DNA from: Haliea alexandrii
GTDB taxonomy: Bacteria; Pseudomonadota; Gammaproteobacteria; Pseudomonadales; Halieaceae
NCBI RefSeq assembly: GCF_003719295.1
Contig: NZ_RFLW01000004.1
Span: 124,001 to 188,000, forward strand
Length of the DNA: 64,000 bases
Direction: 5' to 3'
This document shows, one piece after another, positions 9,333 to 17,393 of the stretch. Numbering within the stretch: position 1 is the stretch's first letter; each line of letters opens with the position of its first letter. The notes under the pieces are model-generated. The model did not search any database. It had not been told where the DNA came from and worked only from the letters and a program-made list of their open reading frames with translations. The position numbers and the translations under genes are program-made.

Positions 9333-11597
9333 TTGTTGATCTGTACATCCGAGGGGTTTTGCAACGAACATCCATCACCATCCCATCAGTCACTCAGCGA
9401 CGTTATTTCAATAACTCCAGACTCCAAGAGCAGCGCGTATTGGATTGGCACTTACAAAGGGATTTTTCGACTTGTACAAACTCCCTTCCAAATTTTTGAT
9501 TCAAGCAAAAGTCCGCTACTGCAATCGATAGTCGGGTTTGCGAGGGCAGAGAACGATGACATTCTAATAGCTTCCTATCACGGTCTCGCGCTATTAAAGT
9601 CCGAAAGCGATCAGATTGTCTCGATTGATCAAGATCGGGGGGAGACTGGCTATTTTCGGGAGGGAATTATGACCCTCTATCAACGCAATGAAACCATATA
9701 TCTGGGGTATCGAAACCTCGGCTTTGAAATTTTGCAAGTTGCAACACCTCGCGCTCAACGCTGGGATCTATCTAATATCAACGGGCTTCGCTCTAATTCA
9801 ATAAGCAGCTTTCTTAAAACCAACGAAGGTGAACTCCTTCTTGGCACCTATGGTCAAGGTATCCCGAAAATGGATGTTAGAGGACGTGCTGCGAGGCACC
9901 TAGCAGCCGCGAGCGGGAGTTCTGGAGAGAATCAGATACTCTTCATGTTTCAATCAAGTGATGGAACTATTTGGGTGGGCACGGAGGCCGGGTTGAGAAC
10001 ACTAGATCTTGTAGACAACGAGCTTGTCAGCGTGAATTATTCGAACGAATCCTCCGACCTGGCTGAGCATCCAATCATATGGACCGCGAACGAGACGGAC
10101 CATTTTGTCTGGTTCGGCTCAATGCATGACGGCTTATTCAAGCACGAAAAATCTCCTCACGAATTCACGGACAATAGAGCTATAGTTAACCAAGATTTCT
10201 CTGAAATCTCATATGCCGAAAAGGCAGTTTATTCTATTGAGAGCGGCATCGGAGAGGAAATTTGGTTTTCCACAAACCAAGGTATTGCACGTCGCACAAG
10301 TAATGGGAAGGTCGTTCAATACGGTGAGGAAGATGGGATAGATGGCATAGGCTTTGAACTGAACAGTTCATTTCAAGACGCTTTTGGATATTTGTACTTT
10401 GGCGGTGTAAACGGCTTTTACAAATTTCATCCTCATGATATTGGCGAAGGTCCATCCGCCGCCACCATATTCCTGAATGACATAGTAATTGGCGGACGGA
10501 GAATTCATACTGATCGGCATCATGCGCTAAGTCAATCCATAACCCTCGGCCACAAAGATCGCTTCCTGAACCTCGAGTTCAGCACTAGAGACCTTACCGA
10601 CCCCGGATCTACCCGATACCGTCATAAGCTAGAGGGCTTTGACGACGACTGGGTGGATGTCGGGAATCGCGGCTCTGCAACATACACCAACCTCCCGGCG
10701 GGGGACTATGTGTTTAGAGCGCAAGCACTCAATGCGTCGGGCATTTGGAATCTATCTGGTATATCGCTCGATATTGAAGTCAAGCCGGCTCCGTGGCGGA
10801 CCTGGTGGGCCTATACACTCTATGCATTGTTTCTCCTGGGAATTGCCTATTTGTTCCTTCGGATCTATCGCGAGCATATGCTGAAGAAGCAGGCGCTGGA
10901 GCAGGCCCGGGAGATGCAGCGGGTGGCGGATCACTTCGCCGATGAATTGCTCGACCAAATGGATATCCAGCGAGTACTTACGGACTCCATTCATCGCTAC
11001 AACAAAGAATTATTGGCGTGGGCGAACACCTGCATCCAGCGCAGCGCCCAGTACGCTCAGGGCGATATGGAAGCTCTTCGAAGCGGCACGGACTACCGAC
11101 TGCAAGTACTGGACCTGGTGCAGGATGCGCTTTACTACCGCGGCGAGGAACTCTACCTCGACCCCAGTGCTTTCGTCGGGCGGCTTTTCAGTTCAGCAGC
11201 CATCCGATATCCGGATCTGAATCAGCGGTTGATTGCGGTAAACGACGCCACCAGTGAACTGTTGCCCGCGACGCAGGCTATACCACTGGCGATCATCATC
11301 GGAGAGCTATTCGAGAATTCGATGAGCCATGGGTTTTCCCAATCCACAGGCGCCTGCTGCGTACGTGTTGTCGTCAGTATGCCGTCCATTAGGGAGGTCT
11401 ACCTTGAGTATCACGACGATGGCGCAGGCATTCCTGAAGGGCTAAGTTTCGAAGCTGCGGAATTCGCCGGGTTTTCCATCGCTGCACTGGCGGCCAGCGC
11501 GGCAAACGGAACGCTGGAGATAAGCCCGGACAGGCAGACGATACACGGGTATTTTTCGCTTTCGGGAGAAAATAACGACCTGGATCAGCTGCCCTGA
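9333..11597 (+). CDS. C-terminal part of the second Reg_prop sensor histidine kinase (downstream of frameshift)
   Basis: The first start-like codon in this frame is TTG 9333, but the frame is open back to 9138, so translation probably enters from the upstream segment across the T7 run. The 754 residues hold further Reg_prop blades, a Y_Y_Y domain (ending near 10780), one membrane helix (about 10810-10870) and a kinase core. The likely phospho-acceptor is His554 counted from 9333 (SIHRYNKE), which resembles the HisKA_2/HWE type. The ATPase carries an N box (ELFENS) and a DDGAGIP motif. There is no receiver domain, unlike the neighbour upstream. The coding sequence changes from AT-rich to GC-rich around 10.76-10.80 kb, where the kinase part begins. 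The last 13 bases overlap the convergent enoyl-CoA hydratase gene. Confidence 0.8.
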   Translation: MLICTSEGFCNEHPSPSHQSLSDVISITPDSKSSAYWIGTYKGIFRLVQTPFQIFDSSKSPLLQSIVGFARAENDDILIASYHGLALLKSESDQIVSIDQDRGETGYFREGIMTLYQRNETIYLGYRNLGFEILQVATPRAQRWDLSNINGLRSNSISSFLKTNEGELLLGTYGQGIPKMDVRGRAARHLAAASGSSGENQILFMFQSSDGTIWVGTEAGLRTLDLVDNELVSVNYSNESSDLAEHPIIWTANETDHFVWFGSMHDGLFKHEKSPHEFTDNRAIVNQDFSEISYAEKAVYSIESGIGEEIWFSTNQGIARRTSNGKVVQYGEEDGIDGIGFELNSSFQDAFGYLYFGGVNGFYKFHPHDIGEGPSAATIFLNDIVIGGRRIHTDRHHALSQSITLGHKDRFLNLEFSTRDLTDPGSTRYRHKLEGFDDDWVDVGNRGSATYTNLPAGDYVFRAQALNASGIWNLSGISLDIEVKPAPWRTWWAYTLYALFLLGIAYLFLRIYREHMLKKQALEQAREMQRVADHFADELLDQMDIQRVLTDSIHRYNKELLAWANTCIQRSAQYAQGDMEALRSGTDYRLQVLDLVQDALYYRGEELYLDPSAFVGRLFSSAAIRYPDLNQRLIAVNDATSELLPATQAIPLAIIIGELFENSMSHGFSQSTGACCVRVVVSMPSIREVYLEYHDDGAGIPEGLSFEAAEFAGFSIAALAASAANGTLEISPDRQTIHGYFSLSGENNDLDQLP

Positions 11598-12361
11598 AAC
11601 CGTGGCTCCCGCTTTTCCTGCCGCGCCGCGAAGCCCTCTTGCAAATCGGCTGACCGCAGGCACTCCATTGCCAGACCCTGCGCAAACTCGCGGTCGAGCT
11701 TGCCGGCGGCTGATTGCTGGATAATCTGCTTCATCGCCCTGACCGAGAGAGGGGCCAGGGCTGCAATATCACGTGCAAGCTGCTCTGCTGTGTCCTTCAG
11801 GGCCGCCGGCTGCACGAGATAGTCGAGAAAGCCGATCTCCAGCAGTGTTTGCGCCTGCATTTCCTCGGCGGCAAGCAGTATTCTTTTCGCCGCACTCACA
11901 CCCAGCCGTTCAACAAAACGGTTGATGCCGCTGACGGGGTAGCACAAACCGATAGCGGCAGCGGGCACCCGCAACTTGCTGCCCGCAATACCAATCCTGA
12001 AGTCGCAGCTCAATGCCAACTCTACGCCGCCCCCATACACATTACCGCTTATGGCGCAGATCGTAGGAATGGCAAGTTCTGCGATGAGGTCGGTGGTTTC
12101 CTGGAAGGCATCGCCGGACAGATTGCCGCTGCCGAGCTGTTGTAGCGAGGCCCCAGCGCAGAAGGTCTTGTCGCCCTCCCCGGTTATGATCAGTACTCTC
12201 GCCTGCTCGTCATCCTGCAGGGTAACCAGGGATGCCTGTATAGCACTCAGCTGTTCCTGCCCGAGGGCATTGTGCTGGGCAGGATTATTCAGTGTCAGCC
12301 GGGCGATGTGGCCGGTGCACTCGAAACGTATGGAGTCGGTCATGGTAGTGGATTCTGTCAT
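11585..12361 (-). CDS. Enoyl-CoA hydratase/isomerase family protein
   Basis: About 258 residues of the crotonase fold. The oxyanion-hole and first catalytic region is clear (SGNVYGGGVELALSCD, with the glutamate equivalent to Glu144 of rat hydratase). The second glutamate, Glu164 in the rat enzyme, appears replaced by alanine (VPAAAIGLCYP). Plain hydration activity is therefore doubtful, and isomerase, hydrolase or another crotonase chemistry is possible. Starts at 12361 (MTEST) and 12343 (MTDSI) are both plausible; neither has a strong ribosome site. It converges on the sensor kinase with a 13-bp overlap and is divergent from tag. Confidence 0.85.
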   Translation of the reverse strand: MTESTTMTDSIRFECTGHIARLTLNNPAQHNALGQEQLSAIQASLVTLQDDEQARVLIITGEGDKTFCAGASLQQLGSGNLSGDAFQETTDLIAELAIPTICAISGNVYGGGVELALSCDFRIGIAGSKLRVPAAAIGLCYPVSGINRFVERLGVSAAKRILLAAEEMQAQTLLEIGFLDYLVQPAALKDTAEQLARDIAALAPLSVRAMKQIIQQSAAGKLDREFAQGLAMECLRSADLQEGFAARQEKREPRFQGS

Positions 12362-12458
12362 ACCCGAGTGGGCTGCGCCAGATGGTGAAGGCCGCAGGTA
12401 GTAGACAGCCATCACTCGCGGTCTGATACTGAGTGTTTTCCGCAGGGACATGCAGAGC

Positions 12459-13049
12459 ATGGGTACAATGAATCGCTGTGGTTGGTGCGGGTCAGACCCT
12501 CTCTATGTTGCTTACCACGACGAGGAATGGGGTGTGCCTGTGCGACACGACCCTACCCTGTTCGAGTTCCTCGTTCTGGAGGGTGCGCAGGCCGGGCTTT
12601 CCTGGATTACGGTACTGCGCAAGCGTCAGGGCTATCATGCGTCTTTTGCCGGACTGGACCCGAACAAGGTCGCCACCTTTTCAGACGCCGAGCTGGATAA
12701 AGCCCTGCTCAACCCCGGTATTGTGCGCAACCGACTCAAAGTCTATAGCGCGCGCAAGAACGCCCGAGCTTTTCTCGAAGTTCAGGCCTCAGCCGGTTCG
12801 TTCTCCAAGTACCTTTGGCAACACGTTGACAACAAACCCATTACCAACCAGTGGCACACCCTGGCAGAGGTACCGGCACGCACCACGCTGTCGGATACCA
12901 TCAGCAAAGACTTGAAGAGGCGGGGTTTCAGCTTCGTGGGCTCGACAATTATCTACGCATACATGCAGGCCGTCGGCCTGGTGAATGACCACCTGGTCAG
13001 CTGTTTTCGCCATCAGGCGTGCGCCGAACCAGAACAAGGGCGCCCTTGA
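12459..13049 (+). CDS. tag: DNA-3-methyladenine glycosylase I
   Basis: This is a base-excision repair enzyme that removes 3-methyladenine from alkylated DNA. The protein opens with the family hallmark NRCGWCGSDPLYVAYHDEEWGVP and continues with FEFLVLEGAQAGLSW, both typical of Tag. The zinc-binding residues near the N- and C-termini (Cys in RCGW, and H-x-x-SCFRH) are present. The length of about 196 residues is normal for the family. ATG 12459 has AGGGA at a usable distance, while ATG 12468 aligns best with E. coli Tag. The stop overlaps the start of the MATE gene (TGATG), so the two are translationally coupled. Confidence 0.93.
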   Translation: MGTMNRCGWCGSDPLYVAYHDEEWGVPVRHDPTLFEFLVLEGAQAGLSWITVLRKRQGYHASFAGLDPNKVATFSDAELDKALLNPGIVRNRLKVYSARKNARAFLEVQASAGSFSKYLWQHVDNKPITNQWHTLAEVPARTTLSDTISKDLKRRGFSFVGSTIIYAYMQAVGLVNDHLVSCFRHQACAEPEQGRP

Positions 13050-14422
13050 TGCGTGAAACGGACACAACAGGTGAAGTGAGAGAGTCAAGCAGTGCCCGGG
13101 TGTGGCAGCTGGCCTGGCCGACCATCATCTCAAACCTGCTGTTCACCACGGTTGGCTTTCTGCACATCAAGATTGCCGCTGGCCTCGGCACTTCGGCGGT
13201 TGCCGCTGTCACCACGGGGCACCGCGTGTTTTTTCTGGTGCAGGCCATTCTCATGGGGCTGTCCGTGGCGACCACCGCAACGGTATCCCGGCATTGGGGG
13301 GCGAGGCAGGTTGCACAGGCAGAAATGGCAAGCTGGACAGCGCTGCTGCTCGCTCTACTGGTTGCCGGGCTGCTCTCTATCCCTGTGCTCACCGTCCCGA
13401 CGGCCATCGCCGGCATTTTTGGCCTGGACAATGCAACCACGCTGCTGGCAGCAAGCTTCATCTTCTGGCTGGGGCTGTTCAACCTGTTTTCTGCCACGAA
13501 CATGATGTTGTCGACCTCACTGCGGGCGACGGGCGATGTAATCACCCCGCTCTACTTCCTGGCATGTAGCACGACTATGAACGTGGCCTTTGGCTACGCC
13601 CTGGCGTTCGGCATGGGGCCCTTGCCTACCCTCGGCGTCGCCGGGGTGGCGCTCGGCGGGGGTATTGCGGGGGCGCTGGTGACCATTGCCTTTGTGCTCA
13701 TGTGGTGGAAAGGGCGCTTCAACCTGCAGCCCGTGGGAGAGGCACGCTTCGACTGGGTTGCAGCGCGCAAACTGGTCCGCATCGCGCTGCCCGCAGTGAC
13801 TGAGCAGGGGGTGGTACAGATTGCATTTCTCGCCTTCTTCGCCATTGTCGCCAACTACGGCACCAGTGCCTATGCTGCCTACGGTATAGGCATCAGCCTC
13901 GTCGCGTTCCCCATTGTCGTCGGGTTCGGTTTCGGCATCGCAACCGCTACCCTGGTGGGTCAACAACTCGGCGCCGGCCGCCCGGCTCAGGCCATGATCA
14001 CGGGGTGGAGGTCGCTGCGCATGGCGTTGCTGGCGATGATTACACTTTCCGCCTGTATGGCATGGTACGCGCGCGACCTCGCGACGTTCATGATCGACGA
14101 CGTCGAGGTGATTGACCTCACGGTGGGCTTCATTTACATCATCTGCCTCGCACAGCCCATGATGGCCATTGATTTCGCCCTCGCGGGCGCTCTCAGGGGC
14201 GCGGGGGACACCCGCTTTCCCTTGCTGGCAACGTTCATTGGCATCATTTTTGGCCGTCTGTTACCCGCCTGGCTCTGCGTACAACTGAACCTGTCGGTGT
14301 ATTGGGTGTTCGCCGTCATGCTGCTGGATTATCTGCTCAAGTCCAGCTTGCTGTTGTGGCGCTACCGGTCCCGCAGGTGGCTAGACATCAACCCGACTCG
14401 GGACTCACCTCGCACACTATAG
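13049..14422 (+). CDS. MATE family multidrug/toxin efflux transporter
   Basis: About 457 residues with twelve predicted membrane helices arranged as two MatE repeats. The first repeat starts at RVWQLAWPTIISNLLF. The second starts at ARKLVRIALPAVTEQG. Such transporters expel cationic drugs or metabolites in exchange for Na+ or H+. The ATG at 13049 overlaps the tag stop. An earlier in-frame codon at 13019 would extend into tag and adds only basic residues. The substrate cannot be read from the sequence. Confidence 0.9.
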   Translation: MRETDTTGEVRESSSARVWQLAWPTIISNLLFTTVGFLHIKIAAGLGTSAVAAVTTGHRVFFLVQAILMGLSVATTATVSRHWGARQVAQAEMASWTALLLALLVAGLLSIPVLTVPTAIAGIFGLDNATTLLAASFIFWLGLFNLFSATNMMLSTSLRATGDVITPLYFLACSTTMNVAFGYALAFGMGPLPTLGVAGVALGGGIAGALVTIAFVLMWWKGRFNLQPVGEARFDWVAARKLVRIALPAVTEQGVVQIAFLAFFAIVANYGTSAYAAYGIGISLVAFPIVVGFGFGIATATLVGQQLGAGRPAQAMITGWRSLRMALLAMITLSACMAWYARDLATFMIDDVEVIDLTVGFIYIICLAQPMMAIDFALAGALRGAGDTRFPLLATFIGIIFGRLLPAWLCVQLNLSVYWVFAVMLLDYLLKSSLLLWRYRSRRWLDINPTRDSPRTL

Positions 14423-14507
14423 ACAGCGACAAAAAAAATACTTAAAGTTTGAAATTGAGACTATTGAGTACGGAGAACGGCGGTCCCGTCCTCCGCAGAG
14501 GCGCTGC

Positions 14508-15827
14508 ATGAGTACACTGAGTGACGGGCCACGCCAGGGGTCACCGTTCAATCGAACTGCCCAGCACGACGCCAAGCGCGCAGCCATACTGTCCCAGGCG
14601 GCGCAGCTGTTCAATTCCAAAGGGTCTCGAGCGACCACGCTGCGCGATATTGCGGAGTCGCTGGGCCTGACCAAAACCAGCCTCTACTACTATGTAAAAA
14701 CCAAGGAAGAGCTGATTTTCCAGTGCTACCTCGCCACCCTGGATCATCACCTTCACTCGATGGCCGACATTGAGCGGCGCTTTGACAGCCCGCTGGAGCG
14801 GGCCCGGCAATTTTTTCTGCTGCAATTCGAAAACTGGCTGGCCGCACAGGAAAACAGGGGGCCTCACTACGCCGCCCTGCTGGAGATCGCCTCTCTGCAG
14901 GGTACCCAGCGCGAGGAAGTGGAAGCCCGCTACATCAGCATGTTCAAGCATCTGCGCGGCTACCTGAGTGACGGCATCACCGCCGGCGAAATAAGGCCCT
15001 GCGAGACGATTGCTGCAACGCGATCAATTCTCGGATCTTTGGACTGGATCTTTTTCTGGCTGCACAGCCTTCCACGGGATACCGTAGATCACGTCGCACT
15101 CGCCGCCTGGGATCTTCTCGCACACGGCCTGCACAGTGGTGACGATACGTACCGACCTGCGTCACTCGCCGTCAGCGTCACACCGGAGCCATACACGCAG
15201 GGCTTCGACCGGGAGGAGCAGAACCGGCTAAAGCAACAGGCGTTTTACAAAACCGGCACCTGGTTTTTCAACAAGAAGGGGTTCAATGGCACCTCACTGG
15301 ATGAAATTGCCGAGCAGTTGAGCGTCTCCAAGGGCGCTTTTTACTACCATATCCGGAACAAGGAGGACCTGCTGTTCAACTGCTATACCTACTCACTCGA
15401 CATCACGGAAGACATTCATGACCAGGCGGTGCAGATGCAGGGCAGTGGCCTGCACAAGATTGATCAGGTATGCCGACAGATTTTCCATGCCCAGAACTCG
15501 GAGCGCGGTCCGCTGATTCGCTACAGCACTATCACGGCTTTGCCCATGGTACGACGCAAGCAGGTTCTTGCGCGCACGGAAGCGGCAAACCAGCGCTTCG
15601 GTGACTTCATTCGCGAAGGTATCGAGGACGGCAGCATTCGCACCATCAAGCCGTTTATTGCACAGCAGTTAATCGCCGGCGCAATCAACGCGTCTATGGA
15701 CATTAAACTGTGGCGACGGGTGGATGACCTGGACACTGTTGCAAAAGACTATTTCGATCTATTTTTCAATGGCCTCATACCGCGCCCGGATGAGGCACTA
15801 CCCTCCGGAAAGAAGGCTGAAACGTGA
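14508..15827 (+). CDS. Tandem double TetR/AcrR family transcriptional regulator
   Basis: A 439-residue protein made of two complete TetR units in one chain. Each has its own helix-turn-helix: TLRDIAESLGLTKTSLYYYVKTKEEL (about 44-70) and SLDEIAEQLSVSKGAFYYHIRNKEDLL (about 263-290). Each is followed by a ligand-binding helical half. TetR proteins normally act as dimers of single-unit chains of about 200 residues, so this one may work as a covalent pseudo-dimer. The stop overlaps the GTG of the thioesterase gene, which suggests that it regulates, or is co-regulated with, acyl-CoA metabolism. Confidence 0.9.
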   Translation: MSTLSDGPRQGSPFNRTAQHDAKRAAILSQAAQLFNSKGSRATTLRDIAESLGLTKTSLYYYVKTKEELIFQCYLATLDHHLHSMADIERRFDSPLERARQFFLLQFENWLAAQENRGPHYAALLEIASLQGTQREEVEARYISMFKHLRGYLSDGITAGEIRPCETIAATRSILGSLDWIFFWLHSLPRDTVDHVALAAWDLLAHGLHSGDDTYRPASLAVSVTPEPYTQGFDREEQNRLKQQAFYKTGTWFFNKKGFNGTSLDEIAEQLSVSKGAFYYHIRNKEDLLFNCYTYSLDITEDIHDQAVQMQGSGLHKIDQVCRQIFHAQNSERGPLIRYSTITALPMVRRKQVLARTEAANQRFGDFIREGIEDGSIRTIKPFIAQQLIAGAINASMDIKLWRRVDDLDTVAKDYFDLFFNGLIPRPDEALPSGKKAET

Positions 15828-16699
15828 CAGACAAGCTGCAAAAGCTCCTCACCCTGCTCGAGGTCGAGCGAATTGACAAGTATCTGTTCATTGGCAACAG
15901 TCCGAGCTACCCGCCACGGGTATTCGGCGGCCAGGTGCTCGCACAGTCATTGAATGCAGCCAGCCGTACAGTCGATGCCGAGCGCTTCGCACACTCCATG
16001 CATGCTTACTTTCTGCGGCCGGGCAACCCCAAAAAACAGATTGTCTATGAGGTTGATCCGATACGGGACGGCGGCAGTTTCACCACACGGCGGGTGACGG
16101 CAAAACAGGACGGCGTACCTATTTTCAGTACGTCGGTATCGTTCCAGGCGCAGGAGGATGGTTTCAGTCACCAGTTCGAGATGCCGGACGTCACGCCACC
16201 GGAAGAGCTGGAAACCGACTTCGAGTTCTGGAGCCAGATGGCCAAGCAGCATCCGGATCGCTTTGCCGCACCCATGATGCAGGCACTTGAACGGCGTCCG
16301 GTAAAACGGCGAGACTACGTCAACCCGCAGCCCCAGGAGCCGGAGCAGTACACCTGGTTTCGCGTGTTGGATCCGGATCAGGTGATCGGGGATGACCCCG
16401 TCCGCCACCAGACCATTCTCACGTTTATTTCAGATTTCGCCCTGCTGGGCGCGGCCCTGCTGCCGCATCCGGTCACGGCCATGGACCCGCAGATGCAAAC
16501 CGCGAGCCTGGACCACGCCCTGTGGATACACCGTCCGCTACGGGTGGACGACTACCTGCTGTACGCGATGGACAGTCCCAGCACACATGGGGGCCGGGGA
16601 TTGAGCCGGGGAAGCTTCTACAACCGCCAGGGGGATCTGGTGGCCTCTACAGCGCAGGAATCCCTGCTGCGACGCAAGCGTCCGGTCAGCGATACGTAA
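15824..16699 (+). CDS. tesB: Acyl-CoA thioesterase II
   Basis: 291 residues, started at GTG 15824 which overlaps the preceding TGA (GTGA). The chain has the double hot-dog layout of TesB: an N-terminal half with PSYPPRVFGGQVLAQSL and a C-terminal half with the catalytic region around SLDHALWIHRP and the HGGRGLSRG turn. It hydrolyses medium- and long-chain acyl-CoA to free acid and CoA. Its coupling to a TetR gene points to control by acyl-CoA or fatty acid. It converges on the histidine phosphatase gene with a 14-bp overlap. Confidence 0.92.
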   Translation: MTDKLQKLLTLLEVERIDKYLFIGNSPSYPPRVFGGQVLAQSLNAASRTVDAERFAHSMHAYFLRPGNPKKQIVYEVDPIRDGGSFTTRRVTAKQDGVPIFSTSVSFQAQEDGFSHQFEMPDVTPPEELETDFEFWSQMAKQHPDRFAAPMMQALERRPVKRRDYVNPQPQEPEQYTWFRVLDPDQVIGDDPVRHQTILTFISDFALLGAALLPHPVTAMDPQMQTASLDHALWIHRPLRVDDYLLYAMDSPSTHGGRGLSRGSFYNRQGDLVASTAQESLLRRKRPVSDT

Positions 16700-17393
16700 C
16701 GAGCTGCTCGCCCTGCTGCGTGCCCAGCACCTGCAGGAAGGAGCGGTCGTTGAAGTAGGACAGCGAAACCTTGTCACCGCTGTAGAACAGCTGGGTCACA
16801 GAGCAATTGAAGATCGGTTCATAGAACTTGTAGGCATGCTCGCCCGACAGTCCGAGCACCTGGCTGACAATGGTGGCTATCGTGCCGCCGGAGGTGAAAA
16901 TACCGACTGTTTTGCCGGCGCCCTCGGCTGCCATCACATCGCGTAACGCTGCTGCAACTGAACCCGAGTAATCGGCCCAGCTTTGAATGCGCGGCTCATC
17001 GCAAGCCGGCGAGGTCCAGTGCGTGAAAACGGCCTCGATAACCTTCTGGTAATCTTTACTGGACTTCAGTCCCTTATCCACCAGCGCCTGAATAGACGGG
17101 TTCGCCTTGGCAACCACCGGCACCAGATAGCGGATCTGCTCGTCATTACGCACCTCGTCGAAGCGCGCATCAATGTGATGAGGTACATCGCCCGACTGGC
17201 TGGCCAGAGCCAGGGCGGTGGTTTCGCGCTGACGCAACAGTGCGCCGCTGTAGGCGGCATCCAGCTGAATGCCCTGGTCGCGCAGATAGTGCCCCAGCAC
17301 CTCCGCCTGACGGCTGCCCAGTGTAGACAGTTTGTCGTAATCGTCGGCGCCGAAGGACGCCTGTCCGTGTCTGAATAAATACAGTGTGGCCAT
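16686..17393 (-). CDS. Histidine phosphatase (phosphoglycerate mutase-like) family protein
   Basis: 235 residues with the N-terminal phosphate pocket LFRHGQASFG, in which the histidine is the phospho-acceptor, and the later conserved histidine region near GIFTSGGTIA. The family covers many phosphatases of small molecules and proteins, and the substrate cannot be fixed here. The ATG overlaps the aceK stop by one base, so it is read from the same transcript as aceK. Confidence 0.85.
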   Translation of the reverse strand: MATLYLFRHGQASFGADDYDKLSTLGSRQAEVLGHYLRDQGIQLDAAYSGALLRQRETTALALASQSGDVPHHIDARFDEVRNDEQIRYLVPVVAKANPSIQALVDKGLKSSKDYQKVIEAVFTHWTSPACDEPRIQSWADYSGSVAAALRDVMAAEGAGKTVGIFTSGGTIATIVSQVLGLSGEHAYKFYEPIFNCSVTQLFYSGDKVSLSYFNDRSFLQVLGTQQGEQLVTYR

